From UBA3537 sp049889395 (GTDB lineage: Bacteria > Bacteroidota > Bacteroidia > Flavobacteriales > Flavobacteriaceae): 64,000 nucleotides of DNA. A program made the translations under genes and the position numbers. Under the pieces are notes generated by a model. The model was not told the DNA's origin. It made no database searches and saw nothing but the letters and a program-made list of their open reading frames with translations. The DNA lies in assembly GCA_049889395.1 (NCBI GenBank), contig JBMHDM010000008.1, forward strand, positions 97,677 through 161,676, read 5' to 3'. Shown in pieces: positions 25,832 to 35,123 of the stretch; position 1 is the first letter of the stretch, and the number at the start of each line of letters is the position of its first letter.

Positions 25832-27001
25832 CTAACGGAGTTCGTTGTATATTTTACTGGATTCAATAATTTTGTGAATGTCATTGTCGTCAATTTCTTT
25901 TTTTAAGTCAGCATACTTCAAAAAATCAACATATACACAGTCTAGTTGTAATTTTGTTAGATCATAACCAATATTTTTAGCTCTGTAGGCCAGTGCCGCC
26001 CGTCCAGATCTTGCGGTTAATATTATGGCTGATTCGGTAACACCAACGTCTTTTGGGTCAATAATCTCGTAAGTTTCTCTGTTTTTGATTACGCCATCTT
26101 GATGTATTCCTGAACTATGGGCAAAGGCGTTGGCACCAATGATGGCTTTGTTGGGTTGTGGGTGCATTCCAGTTTGCTCTGCTACTAATTGACTAATACC
26201 ATAAAGCATGCTGGTATTAATGCTTGTATCTAAACCAAGGTAAGGATGTTGTTTCATAACCATTACGACTTCCTCAAGTGCAGTGTTTCCAGCCCGTTCG
26301 CCAATTCCGTTTATGGTACATTCAATTTGTCGGGCGCCATTGATAACACCCTCTATGGAATTTGCTGTTGCTAGACCTAAGTCGTTGTGACAATGACAGG
26401 ACAATATAGCTTTATCAATTCTTTTGACATTTTCTTTTAAAAATTTAATTTTGGCACCGTACTCTTGGGGAAGGCAGTATCCAGTAGTATCAGGGATGTT
26501 CAGTACAGTGGCGCCTGCTTTGATAACAGCTTCACAAACTCTAGCTAAGAATTCATTATCTGTCCGACCGGCATCTTCTGCATAAAATTCAACATCCTCT
26601 ACAAAAGATTTAGCGTAGGTTACGGCGGCAACAGCACGTTCAATAATATTATCTCTATTTGATTTAAATTTATATCTAATGTGTGAGTCTGAAGTTCCTA
26701 TCCCAGTATGGATTCTTGGCTTTTTGGCATATTTTAATGCTTCAGCAGCTACCTTAATATCATTTTCAACAGATCGAGTCAGTCCACAAATTGTTGCGTT
26801 TTTTACAATTTTTGAAACAGCTTCGACTGAGGCAAAATCCCCTGGGCTCGAAACGGGGAATCCTGCTTCTATGACATCTACTCCCAACAAATCGAGTTGC
26901 TCGGCAATGGTAATTTTTTGCGTTGTATTGAGCTTACACCCAGGAACCTGTTCTCCATCGCGAAGTGTGGTATCAAATATTTGGACTTTTCCTTTGGGCA
27001 T
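25832..27001 (-). CDS. leuA: 2-isopropylmalate synthase, short form
   Basis: LeuA condenses acetyl-CoA with 2-oxoisovalerate, the first committed step of leucine synthesis. The TIM-barrel domain shows the signature TLRDGEQVPGC, the metal-site motif LSCHCHNDLGLATANS and GIGERAGN. The protein is 389 residues, about 110-130 shorter than the well-studied enzymes, and it stops after a short linker, so the C-terminal leucine-binding regulatory domain is missing. Feedback inhibition by leucine would therefore be absent or different. It is the first gene of leuACDB. The 147-base gap upstream shows no clear leader peptide or T-box. Confidence 0.93.
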   Translation of the reverse strand: MPKGKVQIFDTTLRDGEQVPGCKLNTTQKITIAEQLDLLGVDVIEAGFPVSSPGDFASVEAVSKIVKNATICGLTRSVENDIKVAAEALKYAKKPRIHTGIGTSDSHIRYKFKSNRDNIIERAVAAVTYAKSFVEDVEFYAEDAGRTDNEFLARVCEAVIKAGATVLNIPDTTGYCLPQEYGAKIKFLKENVKRIDKAILSCHCHNDLGLATANSIEGVINGARQIECTINGIGERAGNTALEEVVMVMKQHPYLGLDTSINTSMLYGISQLVAEQTGMHPQPNKAIIGANAFAHSSGIHQDGVIKNRETYEIIDPKDVGVTESAIILTARSGRAALAYRAKNIGYDLTKLQLDCVYVDFLKYADLKKEIDDNDIHKIIESSKIYNELR

Positions 27002-27148
27002 TAAAATTAGTTTGTTGAAATATTTATCACGAATTTAATTTATTTTTTAGAGTTAATCCTAAAATATTTGTATAATTTTACGATGTTTACAGGGGGGAAA
27101 CTTATTTTAATTTACTGAATACCAGTCGTTTAAAAGTTTATTTTAATT

Positions 27149-28699
27149 ATGATTAAGGCACAAAAAGATCCTTTATTTGTACTTATAAAATCTTTAACAA
27201 AGTCTGAAAAACGTCAATTTAAGCTTTATGTTGGTCGGTTAGGGGTTAATGAAGATTCAAAATTCTTTGGGTTGTTTAAGCAACTGGACAGGTTAAAAGT
27301 ATATAATGAAAAAGTAATTTTATCTTCTGGTGTTGTCAAGAAACAACAGCTTTCCAACTTGAAAGCTCACCTCTACAAGCAAATTTTGATTAGCTTAAGG
27401 CTAAACCCTTCTCACCAAAATTTACGACTTCAAATACGTGAACAGCTAGATTTTGCATCTATATTATATCACAAAGGATTATATAAGCAAAGTTTGAAAA
27501 TTTTGGATAAAGCCAAGTCTCAAGCTATTGCCAATCAAGAAAAAAATATAGCTTATGAAATTGTAGAGCTGGAAAAAATTATAGAATCACAATATATCAC
27601 TAGGAGTTTAAATAATAGAGCGGATGAATTGACTCTTCAAGCCAAGAATTTGAGCCAACAAAATATGATTGCTAGCAAGTTGTCTAACTTGTCTTTACAA
27701 TTGTATGGCTTGTTTCTGAAGACAGGTTATGTGAAAAATGATCTTGAGTATCAAAAAATTAGAAACTATTTTAACGAGCGCCTTCCTAAGTACAATCCTA
27801 AAGATTTGGGGTTTCGAGAAAAACTCTGGCTGTATAAATCCTACTTGTGGTATAGTTTTTTGATTCAAGATTTCAAATCTTGCTACAAATATGCTAGGCA
27901 ATGGGTCGATTTGTTTTATGATAATCCTGCAATGATGCGTTTAAATCCAGTTTTTTTCTTGCAAGGCTATCAGTATCTTTTGGAGGCATTGTTTTTTGCA
28001 AAACATTATCAGAAATTTAAAACAGCCTTACAAGATTTTGAGCATATTGTTGATGAATCTTGGTTTTCTAAAGGTGAAAATATCAATAGCCTTGTTTTTT
28101 TATATCGCTATACCAATAAATTTAATTTACATTTTATGGCAGGAACTTTCGAAGAGGGAATGCCGTTGGTTGCTGAGGTGGCAGATGGTCTAGTAGTCCA
28201 CTCGGACAAAATTGACGAGCATCATGTTATGTTGTTTTACTATAAAATTGCATGTCTCTATTTTGGTGTTGGGGATTATAAGAACTCAATTGTTTTTCTT
28301 TCAAAAATCATTAATAACAAATCGTTACAAATGCGGGAAGATTTGTTGTGTTTTTCTCGGATTTTAAATTTAGTGGCACACTATGAGGCCGGATTAGATT
28401 ACGATCTTGACAGGCTTATAAAGAGCACCTATAAGTTTCTTATTAAAATGGAAGATTTATACGCTGTTCAAAAAGAAATGGTTGCCTTTTTAAAAGGATT
28501 GGGAGACATCTATCCGCACGAACTCAAATCAGCTTTTAAACAACTGTATCAAAAATTGCTGCCCTTTCGGGACCATCCTTATGAGCGTCGTGCCTTCTTA
28601 TACCTTGATATTATTTCATGGCTTAAAAGTAAAATAGAAAATAAATCTGTTGAAACAATAATTAAAGAAAATTTTTCTGAATTAAATAAAAAAAATTAA
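27149..28699 (+). CDS. Conserved flavobacterial helical-repeat protein of unknown function
   Basis: This 516-residue protein is almost entirely alpha-helical. Conserved N-terminal text KDPLFVLIKSLTKSEKRQFKLYV and several TPR-like helix pairs (HKGLYKQSLKILDKAKSQA, CYKYARQWVDLFYDNP, YFGVGDYKNSIVFLSKII) suggest a TPR solenoid. There is no signal peptide or membrane helix, so it is probably cytoplasmic. I recall homologs across Flavobacteriaceae but no assigned function. It is monocistronic, diverges from leuA, and precedes the SAM riboswitch region. Confidence 0.8.
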   Translation: MIKAQKDPLFVLIKSLTKSEKRQFKLYVGRLGVNEDSKFFGLFKQLDRLKVYNEKVILSSGVVKKQQLSNLKAHLYKQILISLRLNPSHQNLRLQIREQLDFASILYHKGLYKQSLKILDKAKSQAIANQEKNIAYEIVELEKIIESQYITRSLNNRADELTLQAKNLSQQNMIASKLSNLSLQLYGLFLKTGYVKNDLEYQKIRNYFNERLPKYNPKDLGFREKLWLYKSYLWYSFLIQDFKSCYKYARQWVDLFYDNPAMMRLNPVFFLQGYQYLLEALFFAKHYQKFKTALQDFEHIVDESWFSKGENINSLVFLYRYTNKFNLHFMAGTFEEGMPLVAEVADGLVVHSDKIDEHHVMLFYYKIACLYFGVGDYKNSIVFLSKIINNKSLQMREDLLCFSRILNLVAHYEAGLDYDLDRLIKSTYKFLIKMEDLYAVQKEMVAFLKGLGDIYPHELKSAFKQLYQKLLPFRDHPYERRAFLYLDIISWLKSKIENKSVETIIKENFSELNKKN

Positions 28700-28777
28700 T
28701 TTTTTAGAAAAATATTTGGTTTGCTTGATTTATTATTTGAATATTTGCATTCATAAAGTTCAAAAACTTATTGGAAT

Positions 28778-28882
28778 GTTATCAAGAAAGGTGGAGGGAT
28801 TAGACCCTTTGAAACCTTAGCAACCCTTTATTCTATAAAGAAGGTGCTAAATTCTACTTTTAGGTCCTAAAAGATAGATAAC
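28778..28882 (+). ncRNA. SAM-I (S-box) riboswitch
   Basis: The core matches the S-box: a P1 stem GTTATC (28778-28783)/GATAAC (28877-28882), AAGAAAGGTGGAGGGAT, GACCCTTTGAAACC, TTAGCAACC and AAGGTGCTAA. It lies about 110 bases upstream of metY, as expected for SAM control of methionine synthesis. After P1, AAGAT (28871-28875) can pair with ATCTT (28908-28912), giving a possible competing hairpin before a T-rich stretch at 28920-28928, but it is a weak terminator. Confidence 0.93.
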
Positions 28883-28995
28883 GCGATTACACTGTTTCAG
28901 CGTAATAATCTTCATAACATTTTTCTTTAAGATTCATCTAGCATAGATGTGTTTGACTTTTGGTTTAATTAATTATTAACTCAAAAAATAGAAAA

Positions 28996-30288
28996 ATGAG
29001 TACACAAAAATTTGCAACCAACGCCCTGCATGCTGGGCATGACGTTTCACAAAATTCAGGTACACGAGCAGTACCAATTTATCAATCTACGGCTTATGTT
29101 TTTAACGATTCTGACCATGCTGCAAATCTGTTTGCACTGGCAGAAACTGGAAATATATACACCCGAATTAACAACCCTACAAACGATATTTTGGAGCAAC
29201 GTTTGGCTGCCCTTGAAGGCGGTATTGCTGCTGTAGTAACGGCCTCCGGTACATCAGCCATTGCAACTTCATTGCTAACGCTTTTGAAAGCTGGCGATCA
29301 TATTGTTGCTTCGAGCAGTTTGTATGGGGGAACTTACAATTTGTTAAGTGTGACCTTGCCTAGGCATGGTATCACAACCACTTTTGTCGATCCCTCTGAT
29401 GCTAAAAATTTTCAAAATGCTGCACAAGAAAATACTCGTGTCTTTTTCATAGAATCTCTCGGTAATCCAAAATTAGATGTATTAGATATAAAGGCTATTT
29501 CAAACGAAGCCAAAGCCTATAAAGTTCCTCTCATTGTGGATAATACTGTTGCTACACCCTATCTATTAAATCCCATTGCGTTTGGCGCCAACATTGTCAT
29601 ACACTCTCTCACAAAATATATTAATGGAAATGGCACAGCTTTAGGCGGTGTCATTGTTGATGCCGGAACATTTGATTGGGCGAATGGAAAATTCCCCGAA
29701 TTTACAGAGCCATCCCCCGGGTATCATGGTCTCATTTACAGCAAAGCTCTTGAAGCAGCAGCTTTTATTGCCAAAATCAGAATTGAAGGGTTGAGGGATT
29801 ATGGAGCGGCGTTGAGCCCGTTCAATGCCTTCCAAATTATTCAAGGGTTAGAAACGCTAGAGGTAAGAATAAAAAAGCATAGTGAAAATGCGCTCGAATT
29901 GGCCAAATGGCTCCAACAACAAGAACAAGTAACTTGGGTTAATTACCCAGGATTGGAGTCTAGTGCTTACAAAACTTTAGCGGATCGTTATTTGCCAAAT
30001 GGTCAAAGCGGGCTAGTAACATTCGGTGTTAAAGGCGGCTATGACGCTGCCAAAACAATTGCGGATAGTACAAAGTTGTTTTCACTGCTGGCCAACATTG
30101 GAGATACCAAATCCTTAATCATCCATCCAGCTAGTACCACTCACCAACAACTAAGCGATGAAGCTCAAGAGTCTACCGGTGTCACCAAGGATTTGATAAG
30201 GCTTTCAGTTGGGTTGGAAAATATTGATGATTTGAAGGCTGATCTTATTGAAGCTTTTAAAGCTGTTGATGCTCTTGTTGAAGTTTAA
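28996..30288 (+). CDS. metY: O-acetylhomoserine aminocarboxypropyltransferase (sulfhydrylase)
   Basis: MetY makes homocysteine from O-acetylhomoserine and sulfide using PLP. The 430-residue protein belongs to the Cys/Met metabolism PLP family, with YTRINNPT, the phosphate-binding ASGTSAIA, the PLP Lys in VIHSLTKYINGNG, and the C-terminal IHPASTTHQQL. The long 430-residue form with this tail fits MetY rather than cystathionine synthase. It lies directly downstream of the SAM-I riboswitch and upstream of metX, which makes its substrate. Confidence 0.94.
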   Translation: MSTQKFATNALHAGHDVSQNSGTRAVPIYQSTAYVFNDSDHAANLFALAETGNIYTRINNPTNDILEQRLAALEGGIAAVVTASGTSAIATSLLTLLKAGDHIVASSSLYGGTYNLLSVTLPRHGITTTFVDPSDAKNFQNAAQENTRVFFIESLGNPKLDVLDIKAISNEAKAYKVPLIVDNTVATPYLLNPIAFGANIVIHSLTKYINGNGTALGGVIVDAGTFDWANGKFPEFTEPSPGYHGLIYSKALEAAAFIAKIRIEGLRDYGAALSPFNAFQIIQGLETLEVRIKKHSENALELAKWLQQQEQVTWVNYPGLESSAYKTLADRYLPNGQSGLVTFGVKGGYDAAKTIADSTKLFSLLANIGDTKSLIIHPASTTHQQLSDEAQESTGVTKDLIRLSVGLENIDDLKADLIEAFKAVDALVEV

Positions 30289-30318
30289 TTTTTTAATCAA
30301 TAATACCCTATTGAATTC

Positions 30319-30356
30319 AAACGCCATTGGAGTTAAAACTAGCCCAATGGGTTTTG
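30319..30356 (+). other. Intercistronic hairpin between metY and metX
   Basis: CCATTGG (30324-30330) and CCAATGG (30344-30350) can form a stem with A/T flanks and a short TTTT. It may be a weak attenuator or an mRNA-stability element; evidence is limited to the inverted repeat. Confidence 0.35.
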
Positions 30357-30372
30357 AAATAAATTATATTTT

Positions 30373-31362
30373 TTGGATAAGTTACAATACATAGAGATTC
30401 CAAAATACACTACAATTTCTGGTAAGACATTACCTATTAATTTGTCTTACCAGCTATTTGGATGTGCCCTACATACCGCTCCGATTGTTTTAGTGAACCA
30501 TGCTTTGACGGGAAATTCCAATGTGGCTGGTTCTCAAGGATGGTGGAGTTCTTTAATAGGCCCAGATAAAGCCATAGATACCAATCGTTTTACAGTTTTA
30601 GCTTTTAATATCCCCGGGAATGGCTATGATGATTCTTTCAATAATCTAATCCATAACTATAAAGACTTTGTGGCAAGAGATATTGCAAAACTATTTCTGA
30701 TGGGTTTACAAAAATTAAATGCAAAACAACTATTCGCTGCCATAGGCGGTTCTTTAGGAGGGGGAATAGCTTGGGAAATGGCCGTGCTCAATCCAACAAT
30801 CATTCAACACCTAATACCCATTGCAAGCGATTGGAAATCTACAGATTGGTTAATAGCCAATTGTTTGATTCAAGAGCAATTATTAAACAATTCTAAACAA
30901 CCCCTTCGTGATGCCCGCCTTCATGCGATGTTAAGTTATCGCACTCCAGAATCATTTAAAGTTCGTTTTGGACGTTCAAAAACTTCCGATTCTCTTCAAT
31001 TTAACATAGAATCTTGGCTTTTGCATCATGGCGAAAAACTTCAACAACGATTTCAACTTCCAGCATATAAGTTGATGAATCAGCTTTTGAAAACTATTGA
31101 CATTACTACAGGGAGAGGCGCTGCATCAGAAGTTTTGAATTCCATTCAATCTCAAATTCACATCATCGGAATTGACTCTGATTTATTTTTTATTTCGGAC
31201 GAAAACAATGACACTTTGAAGTTACTAAATCCCAACTTGTCCAGAGTAAGTTATCATGAAATTTCATCGTTACATGGCCATGATGCATTCTTGATAGAAT
31301 ACGATCAACTAAATGCCATTCTATCTACTATTTTTCAAATTCAACTTGTAAAGGCGGTGTAA
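30373..31362 (+). CDS. metX: Homoserine O-acetyltransferase
   Basis: MetX acetylates homoserine with acetyl-CoA, feeding MetY. The 329-residue alpha/beta hydrolase-fold protein has LVNHALTGNSN (oxyanion region), the nucleophile elbow GGSLGGG with Ser127, the acid Asp in GIDSDLFF and the catalytic His in LHGHDAFL. It is slightly shorter than typical. The start is TTG 30373, as an in-frame stop lies at 30355-30357 and no ATG intervenes. The SAM riboswitch upstream of metY probably controls both genes. Confidence 0.92.
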   Translation: MDKLQYIEIPKYTTISGKTLPINLSYQLFGCALHTAPIVLVNHALTGNSNVAGSQGWWSSLIGPDKAIDTNRFTVLAFNIPGNGYDDSFNNLIHNYKDFVARDIAKLFLMGLQKLNAKQLFAAIGGSLGGGIAWEMAVLNPTIIQHLIPIASDWKSTDWLIANCLIQEQLLNNSKQPLRDARLHAMLSYRTPESFKVRFGRSKTSDSLQFNIESWLLHHGEKLQQRFQLPAYKLMNQLLKTIDITTGRGAASEVLNSIQSQIHIIGIDSDLFFISDENNDTLKLLNPNLSRVSYHEISSLHGHDAFLIEYDQLNAILSTIFQIQLVKAV

Positions 31363-31437
31363 ATTTTCGCCAATATGATTTGATAATTCCGCTTAAGTTT
31401 TAACGATTTACACATCGAGCATTTGGTTTTATATGCT

Positions 31438-31445
31438 TAATTTTG
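31438..31445 (+). promoter_or_regulatory. -7 promoter motif of the polyprenyl synthase gene
   Basis: TAATTTTG matches TAnnTTTG and ends 16 bases before the chosen TTG start. No -33 box at the right distance. Confidence 0.4.
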
Positions 31446-31461
31446 CAAAAATATCTTGCAG

Positions 31462-32439
31462 TTGAAAATCATTGAACGCATCAAAGAGCCTATTAACTAT
31501 GAGATGGAACTTTTCGAAAAAAAGTTTCGACTGTCCATGTCTAGCAAAGTTGCACTTCTCAACAGAATAACACACTATATTGTTAATCGAAAGGGTAAAC
31601 AGATGCGACCAATGTTCGTGTTTTTATCGGCCAAAATGATTTCTGGAGGTACGGTTAGTGAACGAACTTATAGAGGAGCTTCTGTCATTGAGTTAATACA
31701 TACGGCCACTTTAGTACACGACGACGTAGTAGATGATAGCAACCACAGGCGCGGTTTTTTTTCGATTAACGCATTATGGAAAAATAAAATTGCAGTTTTG
31801 GTTGGAGATTTTTTACTCTCAAAAGGCCTTTTAGTCTGTATTGATAATAATGATTTTGATCTTCTCAAAATTATTTCTGTTGCAGTTCGTGAGATGAGTG
31901 AAGGTGAATTACTTCAAATTGAAAAAGCGAGACGATTAGATATCACAGAAGCAGTGTATTACGATATTATTCGTCAAAAAACAGCCTCTCTCATTGCAGC
32001 TTGCTGTAGTCTAGGAGCTGCCTCTGTCAAACCCAATTCTGAAGATGTGGAAACCATGCGAAAATTTGGCGAACTTATCGGTATGGCCTTTCAAATCAAA
32101 GATGATTTATTTGATTATGGTAATGAAAAAATTGGGAAACCAACGGGTATAGATATTAAAGAAAAAAAAATGACGCTTCCTCTAATTTATGCTCTGAATC
32201 AATGCTCTGCTAAAGACCGGAATTGGGTTATTAATTCCATCAAAAACCACAATAAAGATCCAAAACGAGTTAGAGCCGTCATTGATTTTGTAAAAAAGCA
32301 AGGGGGTCTAGATTATGCTATTACCAAAATGAAAGATTATCAACAACAAGCTCTAGAGCTTGTAAAGTATTATCCTGATTCTGATTACAAAGAAGCCTTG
32401 GTGAAAATGGTCAATTATGTTATAGATCGTAACAAGTAA
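31462..32439 (+). CDS. Polyprenyl (octaprenyl-type) diphosphate synthase
   Basis: This 325-residue all-helical prenyltransferase extends isoprenoid chains, probably for menaquinone. It has both Asp-rich motifs, LVHDDVVDDS (first) and FQIKDDLFDY (second), with GKQMRPMFVFLSAKM upstream. The product chain length cannot be read with certainty. The start is TTG 31462 (MKIIERIKEP in relatives); TTG 31456 is two codons upstream and there is no ATG nearby. Confidence 0.93.
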   Translation: MKIIERIKEPINYEMELFEKKFRLSMSSKVALLNRITHYIVNRKGKQMRPMFVFLSAKMISGGTVSERTYRGASVIELIHTATLVHDDVVDDSNHRRGFFSINALWKNKIAVLVGDFLLSKGLLVCIDNNDFDLLKIISVAVREMSEGELLQIEKARRLDITEAVYYDIIRQKTASLIAACCSLGAASVKPNSEDVETMRKFGELIGMAFQIKDDLFDYGNEKIGKPTGIDIKEKKMTLPLIYALNQCSAKDRNWVINSIKNHNKDPKRVRAVIDFVKKQGGLDYAITKMKDYQQQALELVKYYPDSDYKEALVKMVNYVIDRNK

Positions 32440-32543
32440 TCGCAGATTTTAGTTCCAATAAATTTATAGTTAGTTTTTCTTATTTTATATATTTACACTC
32501 ACTCGTTTGTTGAGAAAAATTAAATTCAAATAAAAACTGCAAT

Positions 32544-34499
32544 TTGATAGCAAGAACAACCATAGATCAAGTTTTTGACATGGCTCGAGTCGAGGAGGTC
32601 ATTGGTGACTTTGTTCAACTCAAAAAAGCTGGGAGTAATTTCAAGGGACTCAGTCCCTTTAGTGAAGAAAGAACCCCAAGTTTTATGGTATCCCCAGTTA
32701 AGCAAATATGGAAAGATTTTTCAACGGGAAAGGGGGGGACTGTAGTGTCTTTTTTAATGGAGCATGAACATTTCACATATCCCGAGGCCATTCGATATCT
32801 AGCGAAAAAATATAATATTGAAATAGAAGAAACTGTTCAAACCGATGCCCAAAAAGAAGCCGCAGGAGCGCGCGAAAGTATGTATTTGGTGTCAGAATAT
32901 GCAAACCGCTATTTTCAGCGTACGCTTCATAAGACTGATAGCGGTAAAGCGATTGGGTTAAGCTATTTCAAAGAACGTGGATTTTCAGATGAAATTATTA
33001 ATAAATTTCAATTGGGTTATGCCACAGAAGACTGGAGTGGTCTGACCGATGAGGCCCTGAAAAATGGATATCAACTCAAATATTTGAAAAGTACAGGATT
33101 GACTATTGTAAAGGACGATAAGCAATTTGATCGGTTCAAAGGGCGCGTTATGTTTCCTATTCACAGCATGTCTGGACGTGTACTGGGATTTGGGGGACGA
33201 ATTTTGGCCAAAAACGATAAAGCCGCCAAGTATTTAAATTCACCAGAAAGTGACATTTACCACAAAAGCAAAGTACTTTATGGAATATATTATGCTAAAC
33301 AAAGTATTGCCAAAGAGGATAATTGTTACTTGGTTGAGGGCTACACAGATGTCATTCAGTTTTACCAAACCGGAATAAAAAATGTGGTTTCTTCTTCTGG
33401 GACCGCCTTAACGCCAGAACAAATTAGATTAGTCAACCGCTTGACTAAAAATATTACAGTCCTATTTGACGGCGATGCTGCCGGCATTAGAGCGGCTTTG
33501 CGCGGCATAGATCTTATACTTGAGCAGGGTATGAACGTAAAGGTTTGTACATTTCCCCAGGGAGAAGACCCCGATAGTTTTGCCAAACAAAACACTAAGG
33601 AAGAGTTGCAGCAATATTTAGATGAAAATGCCAAAGACTTTATTGCATACAAAGCATCACTTTTGATGAAGGAAGCCAAAGACGATCCGATTGCGAAAGC
33701 CAATTTAATTCGTGATATGGTTACCAGTATTTCAAAAATATCGGATCAAATCAAACAAGAAATTTATATTCGAGAATGTTCCAAAATTATGGACATCAGC
33801 GAGGAGGTGTTGTTTAGCACATTGGCTCAAATTTTAAAAAAGGAAAAAGCAGACTTAAAAAAATCACAACAGAAAGAACGAAAAGCTTTCGAAGTTGTCA
33901 AAGCCACGACCCCTCCAAAAAAGGTAGATATTCAGTTTGAATTAGAACAAAAAATCATAGAAATACTATTGCTTTACGGACATCGTCAAGAAGACTTTGA
34001 AGACTTAATTTACAAGGAAAATGATTTAGGCGAATTAGTTTTAGAGCCTGTCATACAACAAGCTCGAGTTTTTGAAAAAATATATCTAGACTTGCAAGAA
34101 GATGAAATGCAGTTTGGAAACCAAGATTTCAAATCTATTTACTATTTAATCATTGATTATTTGAACCAAAATGAGGAATTTTCAATCGAGAATTTTATTC
34201 AACAAATTGACCCAAGTTTGGCCTCAACAGTAACTTCTATAGTTATGAATGAAGAACGCTATAATCTTCATAACTGGGAAAAAAATAATATTTATCCCAA
34301 AGATAAAGGACAACATGTTGCACAACTTGTTAGTGAAACTATTTTGAGTTTAAGGTGTTTTCTAATAGATCAAAAAGTAAATGAGTTTAAGCAAATCACT
34401 TACGACAAATCTGCGGATAATACGCATGTCCTAGAAGATGTTTTAAATTATTCCAACCTAAAAATGTTACTTTCAAGAAAGTTAAATCGGGTTTTATAA
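32544..34499 (+). CDS. dnaG: DNA primase DnaG
   Basis: DnaG makes RNA primers at the replication fork. The 651-residue protein has an N-terminal CHC2-like domain (residues 1-95), a catalytic TOPRIM core (YLVEGYTDVIQFYQTG, VLFDGDAAG) and a C-terminal helicase-binding region. The four zinc ligands of E. coli DnaG are replaced: by alignment Cys40, His43, Cys61 and Cys64 become Ser37, Ser40, Asp58 and Thr61 (GLSPFSEERTPSF and KDFSTGKGG). I recall this in other Flavobacteriaceae, so it looks lineage-wide rather than damage. The start is TTG 32544. Confidence 0.96.
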   Translation: MIARTTIDQVFDMARVEEVIGDFVQLKKAGSNFKGLSPFSEERTPSFMVSPVKQIWKDFSTGKGGTVVSFLMEHEHFTYPEAIRYLAKKYNIEIEETVQTDAQKEAAGARESMYLVSEYANRYFQRTLHKTDSGKAIGLSYFKERGFSDEIINKFQLGYATEDWSGLTDEALKNGYQLKYLKSTGLTIVKDDKQFDRFKGRVMFPIHSMSGRVLGFGGRILAKNDKAAKYLNSPESDIYHKSKVLYGIYYAKQSIAKEDNCYLVEGYTDVIQFYQTGIKNVVSSSGTALTPEQIRLVNRLTKNITVLFDGDAAGIRAALRGIDLILEQGMNVKVCTFPQGEDPDSFAKQNTKEELQQYLDENAKDFIAYKASLLMKEAKDDPIAKANLIRDMVTSISKISDQIKQEIYIRECSKIMDISEEVLFSTLAQILKKEKADLKKSQQKERKAFEVVKATTPPKKVDIQFELEQKIIEILLLYGHRQEDFEDLIYKENDLGELVLEPVIQQARVFEKIYLDLQEDEMQFGNQDFKSIYYLIIDYLNQNEEFSIENFIQQIDPSLASTVTSIVMNEERYNLHNWEKNNIYPKDKGQHVAQLVSETILSLRCFLIDQKVNEFKQITYDKSADNTHVLEDVLNYSNLKMLLSRKLNRVL

Positions 34500-34502
34500 A
34501 AC

Positions 34503-35123
34503 TTAATTTTTTTGTCGACCCAAATCAATCAATGCTATCAAATTATTGACTTGAAGTTTGGTCATTAATCTCGATTTATACGTGCTAACTGTTTTGGGGT
34601 TAATTTCTAAAGCACTTGCAATTTCATGATTTTTTTTGCCAGAGCAAATTAAATTCAACACTTCAATTTCGCGGGTTGATAATTTATTATACAAATTAGA
34701 GTGGTCATGATTTTTATCAAATGTTAGTTTTTGTGCCATGGCATTACTAACATAAATCCCCCCTTTGTAAACTTTCAGAATAGCCCTTTTTATGGTGCTA
34801 GTTGTTGCTGTTTTGGACAAATAACCAGAGGCACCAGCTTGTATTCCACTTGGGGCGTAAATGTGCTCGGGTTGTTCGCTAAAAAGTAAAACGCTAATGT
34901 TGTTGAAATCCTTTTTAATATTTCGAAGTACTGAAATGCCATTAATATCCGCTAAATCAAGCGACATTAATACGATATCAACACTTCCTTTCTTCAAGTA
35001 TTCAATGACTTGATTTTGCGTTGCTACTGTTTTAACAATTTTAATATCTGACGACGAATCAAATAACATTCGAATACCATAACCAACAATAGGTTGGTTG
35101 TCTGCTACTAGGACTCGAATCAT
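34503..35123 (-). CDS. LuxR-type response regulator with degenerate receiver
   Basis: This 206-residue protein has an N-terminal receiver domain (1-120) and a C-terminal LuxR-type HTH (LSTREIEVLNLICSGKKNHEIASALEINPKTVSTYKSRL, key parts LSTREIEVLNL and KTVSTYKSRL). The phospho-acceptor position is Ser54 (IVLMSLDL) instead of Asp, and the acidic pocket is Asp8-Asn9 instead of two acidic residues. Lys104 is kept. It is therefore unlikely to be switched by ordinary phosphorylation. Its ATG overlaps the nadE stop (ATGA), and no sensor kinase is nearby. Target genes are unknown. Confidence 0.92.
   Translation of the reverse strand: MIRVLVADNQPIVGYGIRMLFDSSSDIKIVKTVATQNQVIEYLKKGSVDIVLMSLDLADINGISVLRNIKKDFNNISVLLFSEQPEHIYAPSGIQAGASGYLSKTATTSTIKRAILKVYKGGIYVSNAMAQKLTFDKNHDHSNLYNKLSTREIEVLNLICSGKKNHEIASALEINPKTVSTYKSRLMTKLQVNNLIALIDLGRQKN

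Noticed and set aside
26679..27038. 119-codon forward open frame opposite leuA, and similar ones opposite sufC, leuD, dnaG and groEL
   Set aside because: Each lies fully inside a well-identified gene on the other strand and shows no recognisable protein family.
30319..30356. Operon-ending terminator between metY and metX
   Set aside because: The stem is only 7 bp with a short TTTT, and metX has no promoter motif of its own, so co-transcription is more likely.
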